NCBI RefSeq assembly: GCF_000384315.1
Contig: NZ_ARVW01000001.1
Coordinates: forward strand, 629,746 to 693,745
Source of the DNA: Amycolatopsis nigrescens CSC17Ta-90
Lineage (GTDB): Bacteria; Actinomycetota; Actinomycetes; Mycobacteriales; Pseudonocardiaceae
Reading direction: 5' to 3'
DNA: 64,000 nt
This document shows, piece by piece, positions 51,709 through 61,400 of the stretch. The notes beneath the pieces were generated by a model. That model did not search any database and had not been told where the DNA came from. It was given only the letters and a program-made list of their open reading frames with translations. Position 1 is the first letter of the stretch, and every line of letters starts with the position of its first letter. A program made the position numbers and the translations under genes.

Positions 51709-52014
51709 CTAGTCGGTCGGGGCGACCGCCGCCGCGCAGGCCTCCTCGGCCTGTTCCGGCGGCAGGCCCACCACGACGTTCATCGCGACGTTGCACGGCA
51801 GGCCCGCGTAGCCCGGTACCGCGGTGTCGCCCGCGGCCTCGGTCAACTGACAGACCACGTTGCCCACGGTGTTCTCAGCGCCGTAATACAAGAGCGTATC
51901 GATACAAGCGGCGGTGTCCGCCTGCGCCGGAGAGGCGGTCAGCAGCGCCGTTCCCCCTGCCGCGCCCAGGCTGAGCGCAGCCGCCGACAGCACGGTGAAA
52001 ATAGTCTTGCGCAC
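51709..52014 (-). CDS. Small secreted four-cysteine protein
   Basis: The product has 101 residues from a GTG with AGAAGGGAA upstream. A signal peptide (KTIFTVLSAAALSLGAAGG...ASPAQA) leaves a mature protein of about 67 residues with four Cys (CIDT, CQL, CNVA, CAAA), so two disulfides are possible. The body is hydrophobic and Ala/Val/Gly-rich (VAMNVVVGLPPEQAEEACAA), somewhat like surface-active small proteins of actinomycetes but not a chaplin motif. It has its own strong terminator. No family is recognised. Confidence 0.7.
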   Translation of the reverse strand: MRKTIFTVLSAAALSLGAAGGTALLTASPAQADTAACIDTLLYYGAENTVGNVVCQLTEAAGDTAVPGYAGLPCNVAMNVVVGLPPEQAEEACAAAVAPTD

Positions 52015-52627
52015 TATAAATTCCCTTCTCAGAAGGTTTATCCGCCGCGACCGGCTCGCGGCAGGGAGGACTATGCACTGCCCTCGATCATGATCACAAT
52101 TGCGCGACACCGTCTCCACACCTTCGTGGGATGGTTGGAAACATTCGGTCACGTTCGGCCACGCCATCCCCGAATTTCCGACACGAACCGGTCTACCCGG
52201 ACCGCAGGCCCGCTCGGCCGAGGCCGCCGACCCACGAGCACGGGCCTCCCCCAGCGACATGACCAGAAAGCGGAATGTCGATGGGCCAAGTCGGTAGACC
52301 GTCGAGACGCACTGTGCCCACATCCCCGTCCGGCAGCCACTGGATCGGAGTAACGCCTACCACCCAGTCGATAATCGGGTGAATAAACATATTAACGTTC
52401 TACCGTGCGTGCCTCCGCGACCCGGGATTCAATGATCATTTCCGCACCGGATTCCGCTCGTTCATATGGCACTTCCAGGTGACTAGGAGGGCCGCCCGAC
52501 GCGTGCTAGTGTCCCATTTCGTAAAGCACTCGACAGCCGGCAGGCCCCGGCAAAGCGGCAACCTGCCCCTTTAGCGCAATTCGCTTTATCCTACCCATTT
52601 CAGTTCTGCACAGATTGGTGGCCCGTC
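52015..52627. other. Intergenic region upstream of the 2-MIB operon, no gene seen
   Basis: These 613 bases separate the small secreted-protein gene from the first shell gene. AT-richer patches occur at about 52375-52420 and 52570-52610. No coding region is supported. Promoters for both directions must lie here; I see no convincing operator. Confidence 0.6.
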
Positions 52628-54058
52628 TTGTCCGTCGCGGAATCGGTGGAACCAGAAGTAAACGGTAACGGCGGTAATGGCGGCGACCGGCCGCAGAGCC
52701 TGAACACCGCCGCGGCGAGGAATCTGGCGACCACGACCAAGTCCGAACCGCAGATGCAGGGCATCTCCTCGAGGTGGCTGCTGCGCCTGCTGCCCTGGGT
52801 GGAGGCGTCCGGCGGCGCGTACCGGGTGAACCGCAGGCTGGCCTACACCGTCGGCGACGGCCGGGTGACCTTCACCAACGTCGGCGCGGAGGTGCGGGTC
52901 ATCCCGCAGGAACTGCAGGAGCTGGCGCTGCTGCGGGGGTTCGACGACGAAGAGGTGCTGTCGGCGCTGGCGGACCGGTTCGTGCAGCAGGAGTACCAGC
53001 CGGGCGACGTGATCATCGAACGGGACACCCCCGCCGACCGGATCTTCCTCATCGCGCACGGCAAGGCGAACAAGATCGGGAACGGCGAGTACGGGTCCCA
53101 GACCGTGCTGCGCGTGCTGGCCGACGGCGACCACTTCAGTTCACAGGCCGTGGTCGAGTCCGATGACTTCTGGACCTTCACCGTCAAAGCGGTCACCCCG
53201 TGCACAGTGCTCGCGCTGACCCAGGACGACTTCGAAGCGATGGTGGACCGGTCCGACACGCTCCGCGCGCATGTGGAGCGCTTCATCGCCGACCCGCAGA
53301 AGGCGCAGAACACCTCGGGTGAGGCGGAAATCGAACTGGCGTCCGGGCACGAAGGGGAAGCCGTGCTGCCCGGCACGTTCGTGGACTACGAGGGTTCGCC
53401 GCGGGAGTACGAGCTGAGCGTGGCGCAGACCGTGCTGCGCGTGCACACCAGGGTGGCCGATCTCTACAACGAGCCGATGGACCAGACCGAGCAGCAGCTC
53501 CGCCTCACCATCGAAGCACTCCGCGAACGCCAGGAGAACGAGCTCGTCAACAACCACGACTTCGGCCTGCTGCACAACGCCGACTTCTCGCAGCGCATCC
53601 ACACCCGCGGCGGGCCGCCAACCCCGGACGACTTCGACGAGCTGCTGGCACTGGTGTGGAAGGAGCCGTCGTTCTTCCTCGCCCACCCGCGCGCCATCGC
53701 CGCGTTCGGCCGGGAGTGCAACCGGCTCGGCGTGTACCCGCACAGCGTGGACGTCAACGGCCACCACTTCCCGTCCTGGCGGGGCGTGCCGATCTTCCCC
53801 TGCAACAAGATCGGGATCAGCGAGACCAGGACCAGCTCCATCCTGCTGATGCGGACCGGTGAGTCGAAGCAGGGCGTGGTCGGGCTGCGCCAGACCGGGC
53901 TGCCGGACGAGTACGAGCCAGGGCTGAACGTGCGGTTCATGGGCATCAGCGAGCAGGCGATCATGTCCTACCTGGTCAGCGCCTACTACTCCGCGGCGGT
54001 TCTCGTCCCGGACGCGCTCGGCATGCTGGAGAACGTCGAGATCGGCCGCGAGAACTAA
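52628..54058 (+). CDS. Family 2B encapsulin shell protein with cyclic-nucleotide-binding-fold insert
   Basis: This 476-residue protein starts at TTG. An N-terminal arm (about 22-50: [20 protein letters not shown]) and the first HK97-fold elements ([28 protein letters not shown]) precede a cyclic-nucleotide-binding fold at about 104-222 ([28 protein letters not shown] in parts). The shell fold then resumes ([26 protein letters not shown] to [19 protein letters not shown]). This is the EshA-like/family 2B encapsulin layout, which forms nanocompartments. The usual phosphate-binding cassette with G-E and R is not visible ([14 protein letters not shown]), so nucleotide binding is doubtful. It heads the 2-MIB operon. 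Confidence 0.92.
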   Translation: MSVAESVEPEVNGNGGNGGDRPQSLNTAAARNLATTTKSEPQMQGISSRWLLRLLPWVEASGGAYRVNRRLAYTVGDGRVTFTNVGAEVRVIPQELQELALLRGFDDEEVLSALADRFVQQEYQPGDVIIERDTPADRIFLIAHGKANKIGNGEYGSQTVLRVLADGDHFSSQAVVESDDFWTFTVKAVTPCTVLALTQDDFEAMVDRSDTLRAHVERFIADPQKAQNTSGEAEIELASGHEGEAVLPGTFVDYEGSPREYELSVAQTVLRVHTRVADLYNEPMDQTEQQLRLTIEALRERQENELVNNHDFGLLHNADFSQRIHTRGGPPTPDDFDELLALVWKEPSFFLAHPRAIAAFGRECNRLGVYPHSVDVNGHHFPSWRGVPIFPCNKIGISETRTSSILLMRTGESKQGVVGLRQTGLPDEYEPGLNVRFMGISEQAIMSYLVSAYYSAAVLVPDALGMLENVEIGREN

Positions 54059-54103
54059 CACTGTCCACAGTAGATAGACGAGCCGTAGATTGGCGGATGC
54101 AAG

Positions 54104-55510
54104 GTGACCGCGACCGAGCCGGATCTTCAGACCAACGGCGGGCCCCCAGCACAGCAGAGCCTGAACACCAGGGCGGCCAGGAACCTGGCGACCACGACCA
54201 AGTCCGAACCGCAGATGCAGGGCATCTCCCCGCGTTGGCTGCTCCGCAAGCTGCCGTGGGTGCACGCCGCCGGCGGCACCTACCGGGTGAACCGGCGGCT
54301 GGCCTACACCGTGGGTGACGGGCGGGTGACGTTCACCGGCACCGGTCCCGACATCCAGGTGGTGCCGCGGGAGCTGCGCGAGCTGCCGCTGTTGCGCGGC
54401 TGCGAGGACGAGACCGTGCTGGCGGCGCTGGCCACCCGGTTCACCCTGCGCGAATACCACCCCGGCGCGGTGCTGACCGAGTTCGGCCACCGGGCCGACG
54501 AGGTGGTACTGATCGCGCACGGCAAGGCCCGCAAGACCGGCGTCGGCGAGTACGGCACGCCCACCGCGCTGGGCGTGCTCGGCGGCGGCGACTACTTCGG
54601 CGACCGGGTGCTGGGCGAAGCGGACAGCATCTCGGAGTTCACCGTCACGGCGGTGACGCCCTGCACGGTGCTCTCCCTGCCCCGCCGCGCGGTCGAAGAG
54701 CTGGCCGCCCGCTCCGAGGCGTTGCGCACGCACCTGGAGCAGGCACTGGCGGCACCGCGGCCGGCGTCGAACAAGCACGGCGAAGCCGCCATCGATCTGG
54801 CGGCGGGGCATGAAGGGGAAGCCAGGCTGCCCAGCACGTTCGTGGACTACGAGGTCTCGCCGCGGGAGTACCAGCTGAGCGTGGCGCAGACCGTGCTGCG
54901 CGTGCACACCAGGGTTTCCGACCTCTACAACCAGCCGATGGACCAGACCGAGCAGTAACTCCGGCTCACCATCGAAGCACTCCGCGAACGCCAGGAGAAC
55001 GAGCTCGTCAACAACCACGACTTCGGTCTCCTGCACAACATCGTGCCGGCGCAACGGGTGCACAGCCGGACTGGGCCGCCCACCCCGGACGACCTGGACG
55101 ACCTGCTGACCCGGCGGCGCAAGACCCGGTTCTTCCTCGCCCACCCCCGCACGATCGCCGCCTTCGGCCGGCAGTGCAGCAGCCGGGGCCTCTACCCGGA
55201 CCCGATCGAGGTCGACGGCGCGCGGGTGACCGCGTGGCGCGGGGTCCCGCTGCTGCCCTGCGACAAGATCCCGATCAGCGCCACCGGCACCAGCTCGGTA
55301 CTGGCCATGCGCACCGGGGTCGAGGACCACGGCGTGATCGGCCTGCACCAGCTCGGCCTGCCGGACGAGTACCGCCCCGGCCTGAACGTCCGGCAGATCG
55401 GCATCGACCACAAGGCCGTGCGGTCCTACCTGGTCAGCACCTACTTCTCCGCCGCCGTACTGGTCCCCGACGCGCTCGGCGTGCTGGACGACGTGGAGAT
55501 CGGCCGCTGA
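54104..55510 (+). pseudogene. Second family 2B encapsulin shell gene, interrupted by an in-frame TAA
   Basis: A GTG at 54104 opens a 468-codon frame homologous to the preceding shell gene. Codon 285 (54956-54958) is TAA where the paralogue has CAG (Gln290). Upstream it encodes the N-terminal arm, early shell elements and the cyclic-nucleotide-binding-like insert (about 100-220). Downstream the frame stays fully open and conserved ([22 protein letters not shown], given in parts, then [13 protein letters not shown] to [19 protein letters not shown]). A truncated 284-residue product would lack the main A/P-domain part. A GTG at 55043 has no ribosome site. Recent nonsense mutation is likeliest; stop-codon readthrough is possible but TAA is an unfavourable stop for it. 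Confidence 0.85.
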
Positions 55511-55511
55511 C

Positions 55512-56252
55512 ATGAACGAGCTCGCCACCAGGGCCGCGCACCGGCCGGACGGACGCGAAGTGCTGGCCGACGGAAAAGCGGCCGTGCTGCCCGCACTGCG
55601 AGCCGCTGTGGACAGGCTGCCGGAACAGGCACGGCGGATCGCCGGCTACCACCTCGGCTGGCATGGCGGACCGGGCCGTGCTGGGAAAGCGATCCGCCCG
55701 GCACTGACGCTGCTCTGCGCCGAAGCCGCCGGCGGTTCGGCGGTGGACGCGCTGCCCGCCGCGGTCGCCGTCGAGCTGGCGCACAACTTCGTCCTGATGC
55801 ACGCCGACGTGATCGACGGCGCGCCAACCCGCCGTCACCGCCCGGCGGTGTGGCAGGCCTTCGACATCGGGGAGGCACTGCTGACCGGCAGTGCGTTGCA
55901 GGCGCTGGCCTTCGACGTGCTGGCCTCCTCCGCTGAGTCCTCTGAGGCGCGGACGCTCGCCGCGGCGCTCCAGGACCTGCCGGCGCCGCACGGCACCGGG
56001 CGTCCCCTGGAAAACCCCGCCGGGGCGCTGTTCGAGTGCGCCTGCGTGCTCGGGGCGTCCGCCGGCGGCGGCAGTCCGCGGCAGGTGGACGAGCTGCGGC
56101 TGTTCGGGGCGCGCCTCGGCTCGCTCTACCGCGCCAGTGACCGGCAAAAAGCCGGCTATTTGCTGGCAGAAGCGCTGCGCCGGCTGCCGGCCGGCGGGCC
56201 CGCGACGGCCGGGCTCGAGGCGATGGCCCGACTGATCCACCACGACAACTGA
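55512..56252 (+). CDS. Degenerate polyprenyl diphosphate synthase-like protein (encapsulin-linked)
   Basis: This 246-residue protein starts one base after the shell gene's stop, with GPP/FPP-synthase features at the front: GKAIRPAL (59-66) and AVELAHNFVLMH (87-97). The first Asp-rich motif, normally DDxxD, reads H97-A-D-V-I-D102, and R-R-H-R-P follows. The second Asp-rich motif is absent; the protein is about 90 residues shorter than normal synthases, with RLGSLYRASDRQKAGYLL in its place. It is probably not catalytically active, so GPP must come from elsewhere. The QKAGYLL segment is encoded by a 20-bp dispersed repeat. Related genes in other 2-MIB operons are annotated as encapsulin cargo prenyltransferases. 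Confidence 0.8.
   Translation: MNELATRAAHRPDGREVLADGKAAVLPALRAAVDRLPEQARRIAGYHLGWHGGPGRAGKAIRPALTLLCAEAAGGSAVDALPAAVAVELAHNFVLMHADVIDGAPTRRHRPAVWQAFDIGEALLTGSALQALAFDVLASSAESSEARTLAAALQDLPAPHGTGRPLENPAGALFECACVLGASAGGGSPRQVDELRLFGARLGSLYRASDRQKAGYLLAEALRRLPAGGPATAGLEAMARLIHHDN
56143..56162. repeat. 20-bp dispersed repeat word inside the prenyltransferase-like gene
   Basis: GGCAAAAAGCCGGCTATTTG here is identical to 10131-10150 and complementary to 10099-10118. It falls in codons 211-218 of the prenyltransferase-like frame, at the place where the second Asp-rich motif would be expected. Confidence 0.85.
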
Positions 56253-56291
56253 ACCGCCGGTGCACACCGAACGACCCGAAGGAGCTCACGA

Positions 56292-57164
56292 ATGGCCATC
56301 ACCCACCCGGCATCCGACGTCACCGACCGGCCGGTGCTGCGCACCCCGTACCAGCGCTCGGTCGCGAACTACTGGAACAACGAGAAGGACCCGGTCAACC
56401 TCCGGCTCGGCGACGTCGACGGGCTCTACCACCACCACTACGGGATCGGCGACTACGACCCCGCGGTGCTCGACGGCCCGGCGGAGACCAGGGACGACGC
56501 GATCATCGCCGAGATGCACCGGCTCGAGACCGCGCAGGCGAACGTGCTGCTCGACCACCTCGGCGACATCGCGCCGGGAGACCGGCTGCTCGACGCGGGC
56601 TGCGGCCGGGGCGGCAGCAGCATCATGGCCAACCTGCGGTTCGGCTGCCAGGTCGACGGAGTGTCCATTTCGGAGGAACAGGTCGCGTTCGCCAACGAGC
56701 AGGCGCGCCGCCGCGGGGTGTCCGACCGGGTGCGTTACCACCTGCGCAACATGCTGGACACCGGGTTCGAGACGGGCGCGTTCAAGGGCGCCTGGAACAA
56801 CGAAAGCACCATGTACGTGGACCTGCACCAGCTGTTCGCCGAGCACGCCAGGCAGCTGGCCCCCGGCGGGCGCTACGTCACCATCACCGGCTGCTACAAC
56901 GACCTCACCGGGGGCCGGTCGAGGGCGGTCAGCCAGATCGACCAGCACTACATCTGCAATATCCACGCCCGCAGCGAGTACTTCAAAGCGTTGGCCGCCA
57001 ACGGTTTCGTGCCCATCAACGTGGTCGACCTCACCGCGGCCACGATCCCCTACTGGGAGCTGCGCGCCAAGTCCAACGTGGCCACCGGGATCGAGGACCC
57101 CTTCCTCACCGCCTACCGCGAGGGCAGCTTCCACTACCTGCTGATCGCCGCCGACCGCGTCTGA
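56292..57164 (+). CDS. gppmt: Geranyl diphosphate 2-C-methyltransferase
   Basis: This 290-residue SAM methyltransferase of the GPPMT family has YHHHYGIG (46-53), SAM motif LLDAGCGRGGSS (99-110), VSISEEQVAFANEQA, and a C-terminal part with TGCYNDLTGGRS and QIDQHYICNIHARSEYF. GPPMT methylates C2 of geranyl diphosphate to 2-methyl-GPP, the substrate of 2-MIB synthase, encoded 34 bases downstream. GAAGGAG precedes the ATG. Length and motifs look intact, unlike the two genes before it. Confidence 0.95.
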   Translation: MAITHPASDVTDRPVLRTPYQRSVANYWNNEKDPVNLRLGDVDGLYHHHYGIGDYDPAVLDGPAETRDDAIIAEMHRLETAQANVLLDHLGDIAPGDRLLDAGCGRGGSSIMANLRFGCQVDGVSISEEQVAFANEQARRRGVSDRVRYHLRNMLDTGFETGAFKGAWNNESTMYVDLHQLFAEHARQLAPGGRYVTITGCYNDLTGGRSRAVSQIDQHYICNIHARSEYFKALAANGFVPINVVDLTAATIPYWELRAKSNVATGIEDPFLTAYREGSFHYLLIAADRV

Positions 57165-57198
57165 GCACGCTCTACCCGGAACGAGGAGAGGAAGCGCG

Positions 57199-58350
57199 AT
57201 GATCGACTCCGGTCCCCCCGTGGACGTGCTGCCAGTACCGCCTCCGGTGCACGGGTGTGCCATGCCGGCCGGCAACGGGACCGCACTGGCCCCGGCCTTC
57301 CGCGCCGGCCCGTCCGGGCTGGGCACCGCGGCTGCGCGGCTGACCAGGACCGCCGGCCACGGCCCGGGGTACGTGCACCGGCCCTGGGGCAACGGGACGT
57401 TCTCCCCGCTCTACTGCCCGTTGCCGGAGCGGGTCAACGATGCCCTCGCCGAGGAGGTGGACCGTCGGCTGGTCCAGTGGGCGCAGGACTGCGGCTTCAC
57501 CGGCGAGGGGCTCGACCAGATCGCCGGCGCCGGGTTCGGGCGGCTGGTCATGCTGGCCCACCCGGACACCGAAGACCCGGACCTGCTGCTGATCGCGGCC
57601 CAGCTGAACGCGGCCTGGTGGGCCGCCGACGACTACTACGCCGACGACAGCGAGCTGGGCGCCGCCCCCACCCAGCTGCCGCCGCGGCTGGCCCTGGTGA
57701 TGGCAGCCATGGACCCGGTCGCGCCCGCGGGCGAGTTCTCCGGCCAGCTCGACGAAGCCCTGCGGGCAGACCCGATCCTGGTCTCGCTGAACTCCGGCAT
57801 CGAGCACCTTCTCCGGCACGGCACGCCAGTGCAGAGCCAGCGCGTCTGCTACTCGACCTTCGCCATGTTCGTCACCTGGGACGCCTACGCCGCGTGGCGG
57901 CACACCGGCCAGTACCCGCCCGCGTGGGAATATCTCGCCGCCCGCCAGCACGACAGCTTCTACACCTCCATGACGCTGGTGGACGTCGTCGGCGGCTACG
58001 AGCTGCCCGCGCACCTGTACTACGACCCGCGGGTCCGTCGCGCCATGATGCAGGCCGGCACCGCCTCCGTGATGGTCAACGACCTGCACTCGGTGACCAA
58101 GGACGCCGCGGACGAGAAACCGGTCTGCAACATGGTGCTGCAGATCGCGGCCGACCGGGACTGCTCGCTCGAAGAGGCCACCGAGGTCACCGTGGCCCTG
58201 CACAACGACCTGGTGCGCGATTTCGAGGCAGGGCACCGGGAACTGCAGGCCGTGCCCTCCCCGCAGCTGCAGCAGTTCATGCGGGGGCTCCAGGCGTGGA
58301 TGGGCGGCGGCTTCGAATGGCACGCCACCAACCCGCGCTACCAAAGCTGA
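57199..58350 (+). CDS. mibs: 2-Methylisoborneol synthase (terpene cyclase, likely encapsulin cargo)
   Basis: This 383-residue protein has a flexible Pro/Ala/Gly-rich N-terminal region (1 to about 55: DSGPPVDVLPVPPP). In 2-MIB synthases this part is disordered and thought to target the enzyme into family 2 encapsulin shells. The terpene-cyclase core follows. The Asp-rich motif is D144-D-Y-Y-A-D-D150; the NSE-type motif is N294-D-L-H-S298-V-T-K-D302, with Asp in place of the usual Glu. It cyclises 2-methyl-GPP to the earthy odorant 2-MIB. GAGGAGAGGAAG precedes the ATG. It is the last gene of the operon. Confidence 0.94.
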   Translation: MIDSGPPVDVLPVPPPVHGCAMPAGNGTALAPAFRAGPSGLGTAAARLTRTAGHGPGYVHRPWGNGTFSPLYCPLPERVNDALAEEVDRRLVQWAQDCGFTGEGLDQIAGAGFGRLVMLAHPDTEDPDLLLIAAQLNAAWWAADDYYADDSELGAAPTQLPPRLALVMAAMDPVAPAGEFSGQLDEALRADPILVSLNSGIEHLLRHGTPVQSQRVCYSTFAMFVTWDAYAAWRHTGQYPPAWEYLAARQHDSFYTSMTLVDVVGGYELPAHLYYDPRVRRAMMQAGTASVMVNDLHSVTKDAADEKPVCNMVLQIAADRDCSLEEATEVTVALHNDLVRDFEAGHRELQAVPSPQLQQFMRGLQAWMGGGFEWHATNPRYQS

Positions 58351-58407
58351 CCGCTCAGTGCTCATTTCTCCTCCGCGGTAGGGAGTGCGTCGTCGGTGCT
58401 CATCTGA

Positions 58408-58426
58408 GAACTCGCACCGCGAGTTC
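58408..58426. repeat. 8-bp inverted repeat in the intergenic region
   Basis: GAACTCGC (58408-58415) and GCGAGTTC (58419-58426) are separated by ACC. It lies between the end of the 2-MIB operon and the convergent CHAT gene, and shares GAACTCGC with the repeats at 43830-44537. Confidence 0.6.
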
Positions 58427-58471
58427 CACGGTGCAAGTCTCGCAGTTCACGGCGGCATTTCAGACGGTCTC

Positions 58472-61400
58472 TCAAGGACCCGCGTGCAAGTAGGGCGCCC
58501 ACATCATCGGGTTGTCCGGATAGTCGTCGCGAAGGCGGCGGACTGCGTTGTGCAGCGCCCGCGCGGTGTCGGTCAGGTCGAGGCGGTCATCGACGTGCAG
58601 GGCGGCGTATACCTGGCCGGCGACTTCCGGGGCCGGTTGGTCGGCGATGGTCCACAAGGTGCCGATCACGTGCCGGTAGCCGGCCAGCTGCAGCGCGGCG
58701 GCGAGGTGAATGGACTCGTCGAGCAGTTCGACGCCCCCGATGGCGGTCTGGCACGCGGACAGGAAGGCCAGTTCGGCGCGAGCCAGCCGCAGTCCGGCGA
58801 TGTCCAGCACGGTGAGCGGGCCGTCGTGCAGGTACAGCGCGCCGGCCGAAGGCTGGTCCAGGTGCTGGCCGCCGTGACAGGAGAAGTGCACGCAGGGATG
58901 CCCCGGCAGGTCGGCGAGGACCGCGCGCTTGGTCGCCTCCGCACCGATGCGCACGGTGTTGCGGCCGAAGCGGTCCCGGACGATGTCCACCTCGCGGCGG
59001 GCTCCGGGCAGGTCCGACATGCGGGGGAACCCGGCGGGAGTGGGAGTGCTCGGCATGGCGACCAGCAGCATCCGGTCACCGTCACCGTCGCGCGCGGCTG
59101 CGGGCCTGCCGGCGCGGGCCAGCGCGTCCAGGGTGGGCGTGTAGGAGGACACCACGCAGTCGAGCACGGCGCGGCCGGCGGACCGGTCGCCGGGGCGGTG
59201 ATAACCCGCCGCGTGCAACGGAAGCACGGTTAGCGGACCGGTGGGGCACCACCAGATCCGGGGCAAGGCCCGGCCTGGCGCCGGCGGCGCGTGGTGTCCG
59301 ATGTGCTCGAGCACGGGCGCGGAAATGGTGTCCCACAACCATTCCAGGGTGGCGTGCACGATCCGTTCCGCGTCGGCCCGGCTCGGCGGCAGGCTGAAGC
59401 CGCTGAGCGTGGTCAGCGCTTCGAGGTAGTCGTCGGCGCGGGCGGTGGCCTCGGCCATGGACAGCGCGGGCAGTTCCACCGTGGTGAGCGAGTCGCGGCC
59501 GACCAGCAGGGCGTCGCACCGGTAGGGCGACACGTTGACGATCACGACCGGCTCTTCCGGCAGTCCCCGTTGCAGGACCGGCAACGGTGGCCGGCGCAGG
59601 AAGTACTCCAGGCCGGGCAGGGCGCGGGCCGCGTCGAGCAGCTGGTCCCATTCGTCGGCCAGCTTCATCCGCTGGTCAGCACGGTTTCCACCAGCCCGTG
59701 CGCCCGGTGGCGTCTCGGGCGCGTCGGCGTCCAGTTCAGCGGCCAGTGATGTCAGCCGCTCGTGCAGTGCCGGGTCGGTGTCCCGCAACAGCGAGAAGTC
59801 GTCCCGGGTCTGCAGCGTCTGCGCCCACAGCACGGACCGGCCCTGCTCCAGCACCTCCACCGCCCGCTCCGGCTGCCCGGCGGACAACGCGCAGGCCGCG
59901 GCGGAGGACGCGAGCCCCTGCCATTCCCGCAGCTGTTCCTCGCGGTTCGCCCGGTCCAGCCCGTGCCAGGCCACCTGCGGCAGCAGCTCGACCGCTGCCG
60001 CGAACCCGGCCGCCGCGGAGGGCCAGTCCCGCTGCCGCCCGGCCCAGTTCCCCCACCGGGTTCCGGCACGGGCCCGCAGCTGACGCGACGCGGCCACGGT
60101 TCCGGCCACGGATCGCATCGCCGCCACCGCCTCGGCAAGGCCAGCGGGCTCGCCGTCGCGATCGTGCCGCACTTTGAGGGTGGTGCCGAGGTTGTACGAG
60201 CGGAGAGCGCGGTCCGGATGGTCGTCGGCGGTGGCGGCCAGCGAGGCGCGCAGGGCGGCGATGCTTTCGTCCAGGTCGGCCGCCGCGTGCGTCACGCCGA
60301 ACCGCACCCGCAGCGCGACGGCGAGGTTGGACAGGTACATGGCCCGGTTGGGGTGGTCGTCGGCGACCGCGGTGACGGCGGCCCGCCCCAGGTCGATCGC
60401 CTCGGTCACGTCTGCGATCTCACCGACCTCACCGCTGTCCCCGCCCTGTCCGTTCATCCGGTCGAACCGGGTGTGCAGCGCGTTGCCGAGGTTGGACTGC
60501 ACGCCGGCGCGGACCGGGTGATCCGCCGGGATGCCGTCGAGCGCGGCCCGCAGCACCTCCACGGCCTCGGTGAGATCGGCCAGCGCGCCGGTCCGGCGGA
60601 ACCTGAGCTGGAGCCCGTTGCCGAGGTTGGACAGCCGGGCCGCGCGGTCCGGGTGGTCCGGCGGGGTGACCTCGACCGCGACGCGGGTGACCTCGATCGA
60701 ATCGGTGAGGTCGGCGGGCGAGCCGGTGTGGTCGAACCGGGTCTGCAGGACGTTGCCCAGGTTGGACAGCCGTCCCGCGCGTTCCGGGTGATCAGCCGGG
60801 TCGCCTGCCACTGCCGCCCGCTGGACCTCGACGGACTCGGTGAGATCGGCCAGCACTCCGGTCCGGTCGAACCTGGCGTGCAAGGCGAGCCCGAGGTTGC
60901 ACAGCCTGCCGGAGCGGTCCGGATCGTCCTCCGGGGTGCCGCCGACGGCCACCCGCAACACGTCCACGGCCTCGGTGACGTCGGCCAGCATCCCGGTCCG
61001 GCGGAATCGCTCGGTGAGCGCGAACCCGAGGTTGGACAACGGGATCACGCGGTCCGGATGGTCCGCCGGGATGGCCGCCGCGGCCGCGCGCAGTGCGGCG
61101 ACACCGTCGGTGAGGTCGGCGACCGAACCCGTCCGGTCGAACCGGGCCCGCAAGGCGCTGCCGAGGTTGGACAGCACCCCGCCGCGGCGCGGATGGTCGG
61201 CCGGGATGGCGTCCACCGCGGCCCGCAGCACGTCCACCGCCTCGGTGAGGTCCGCCGGCACGCCGGTCCGGTCGAACCTGGCGTGCAACGCGAGCCCCAG
61301 GGTGGACAGCCAGCCTGGCAGGTCCGGGCTGTTCGGGTGTGCCGCGTCGATCGCGGCCCGCGCCATGTCGATCGCTTCGGCGAGGTCCGGCAATGAATCC

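Noticed and set aside
55043..55510. Independent short gene for the C-terminal shell half
   Set aside because: The GTG has no ribosome site and the frame is simply the continuation of the interrupted shell gene.
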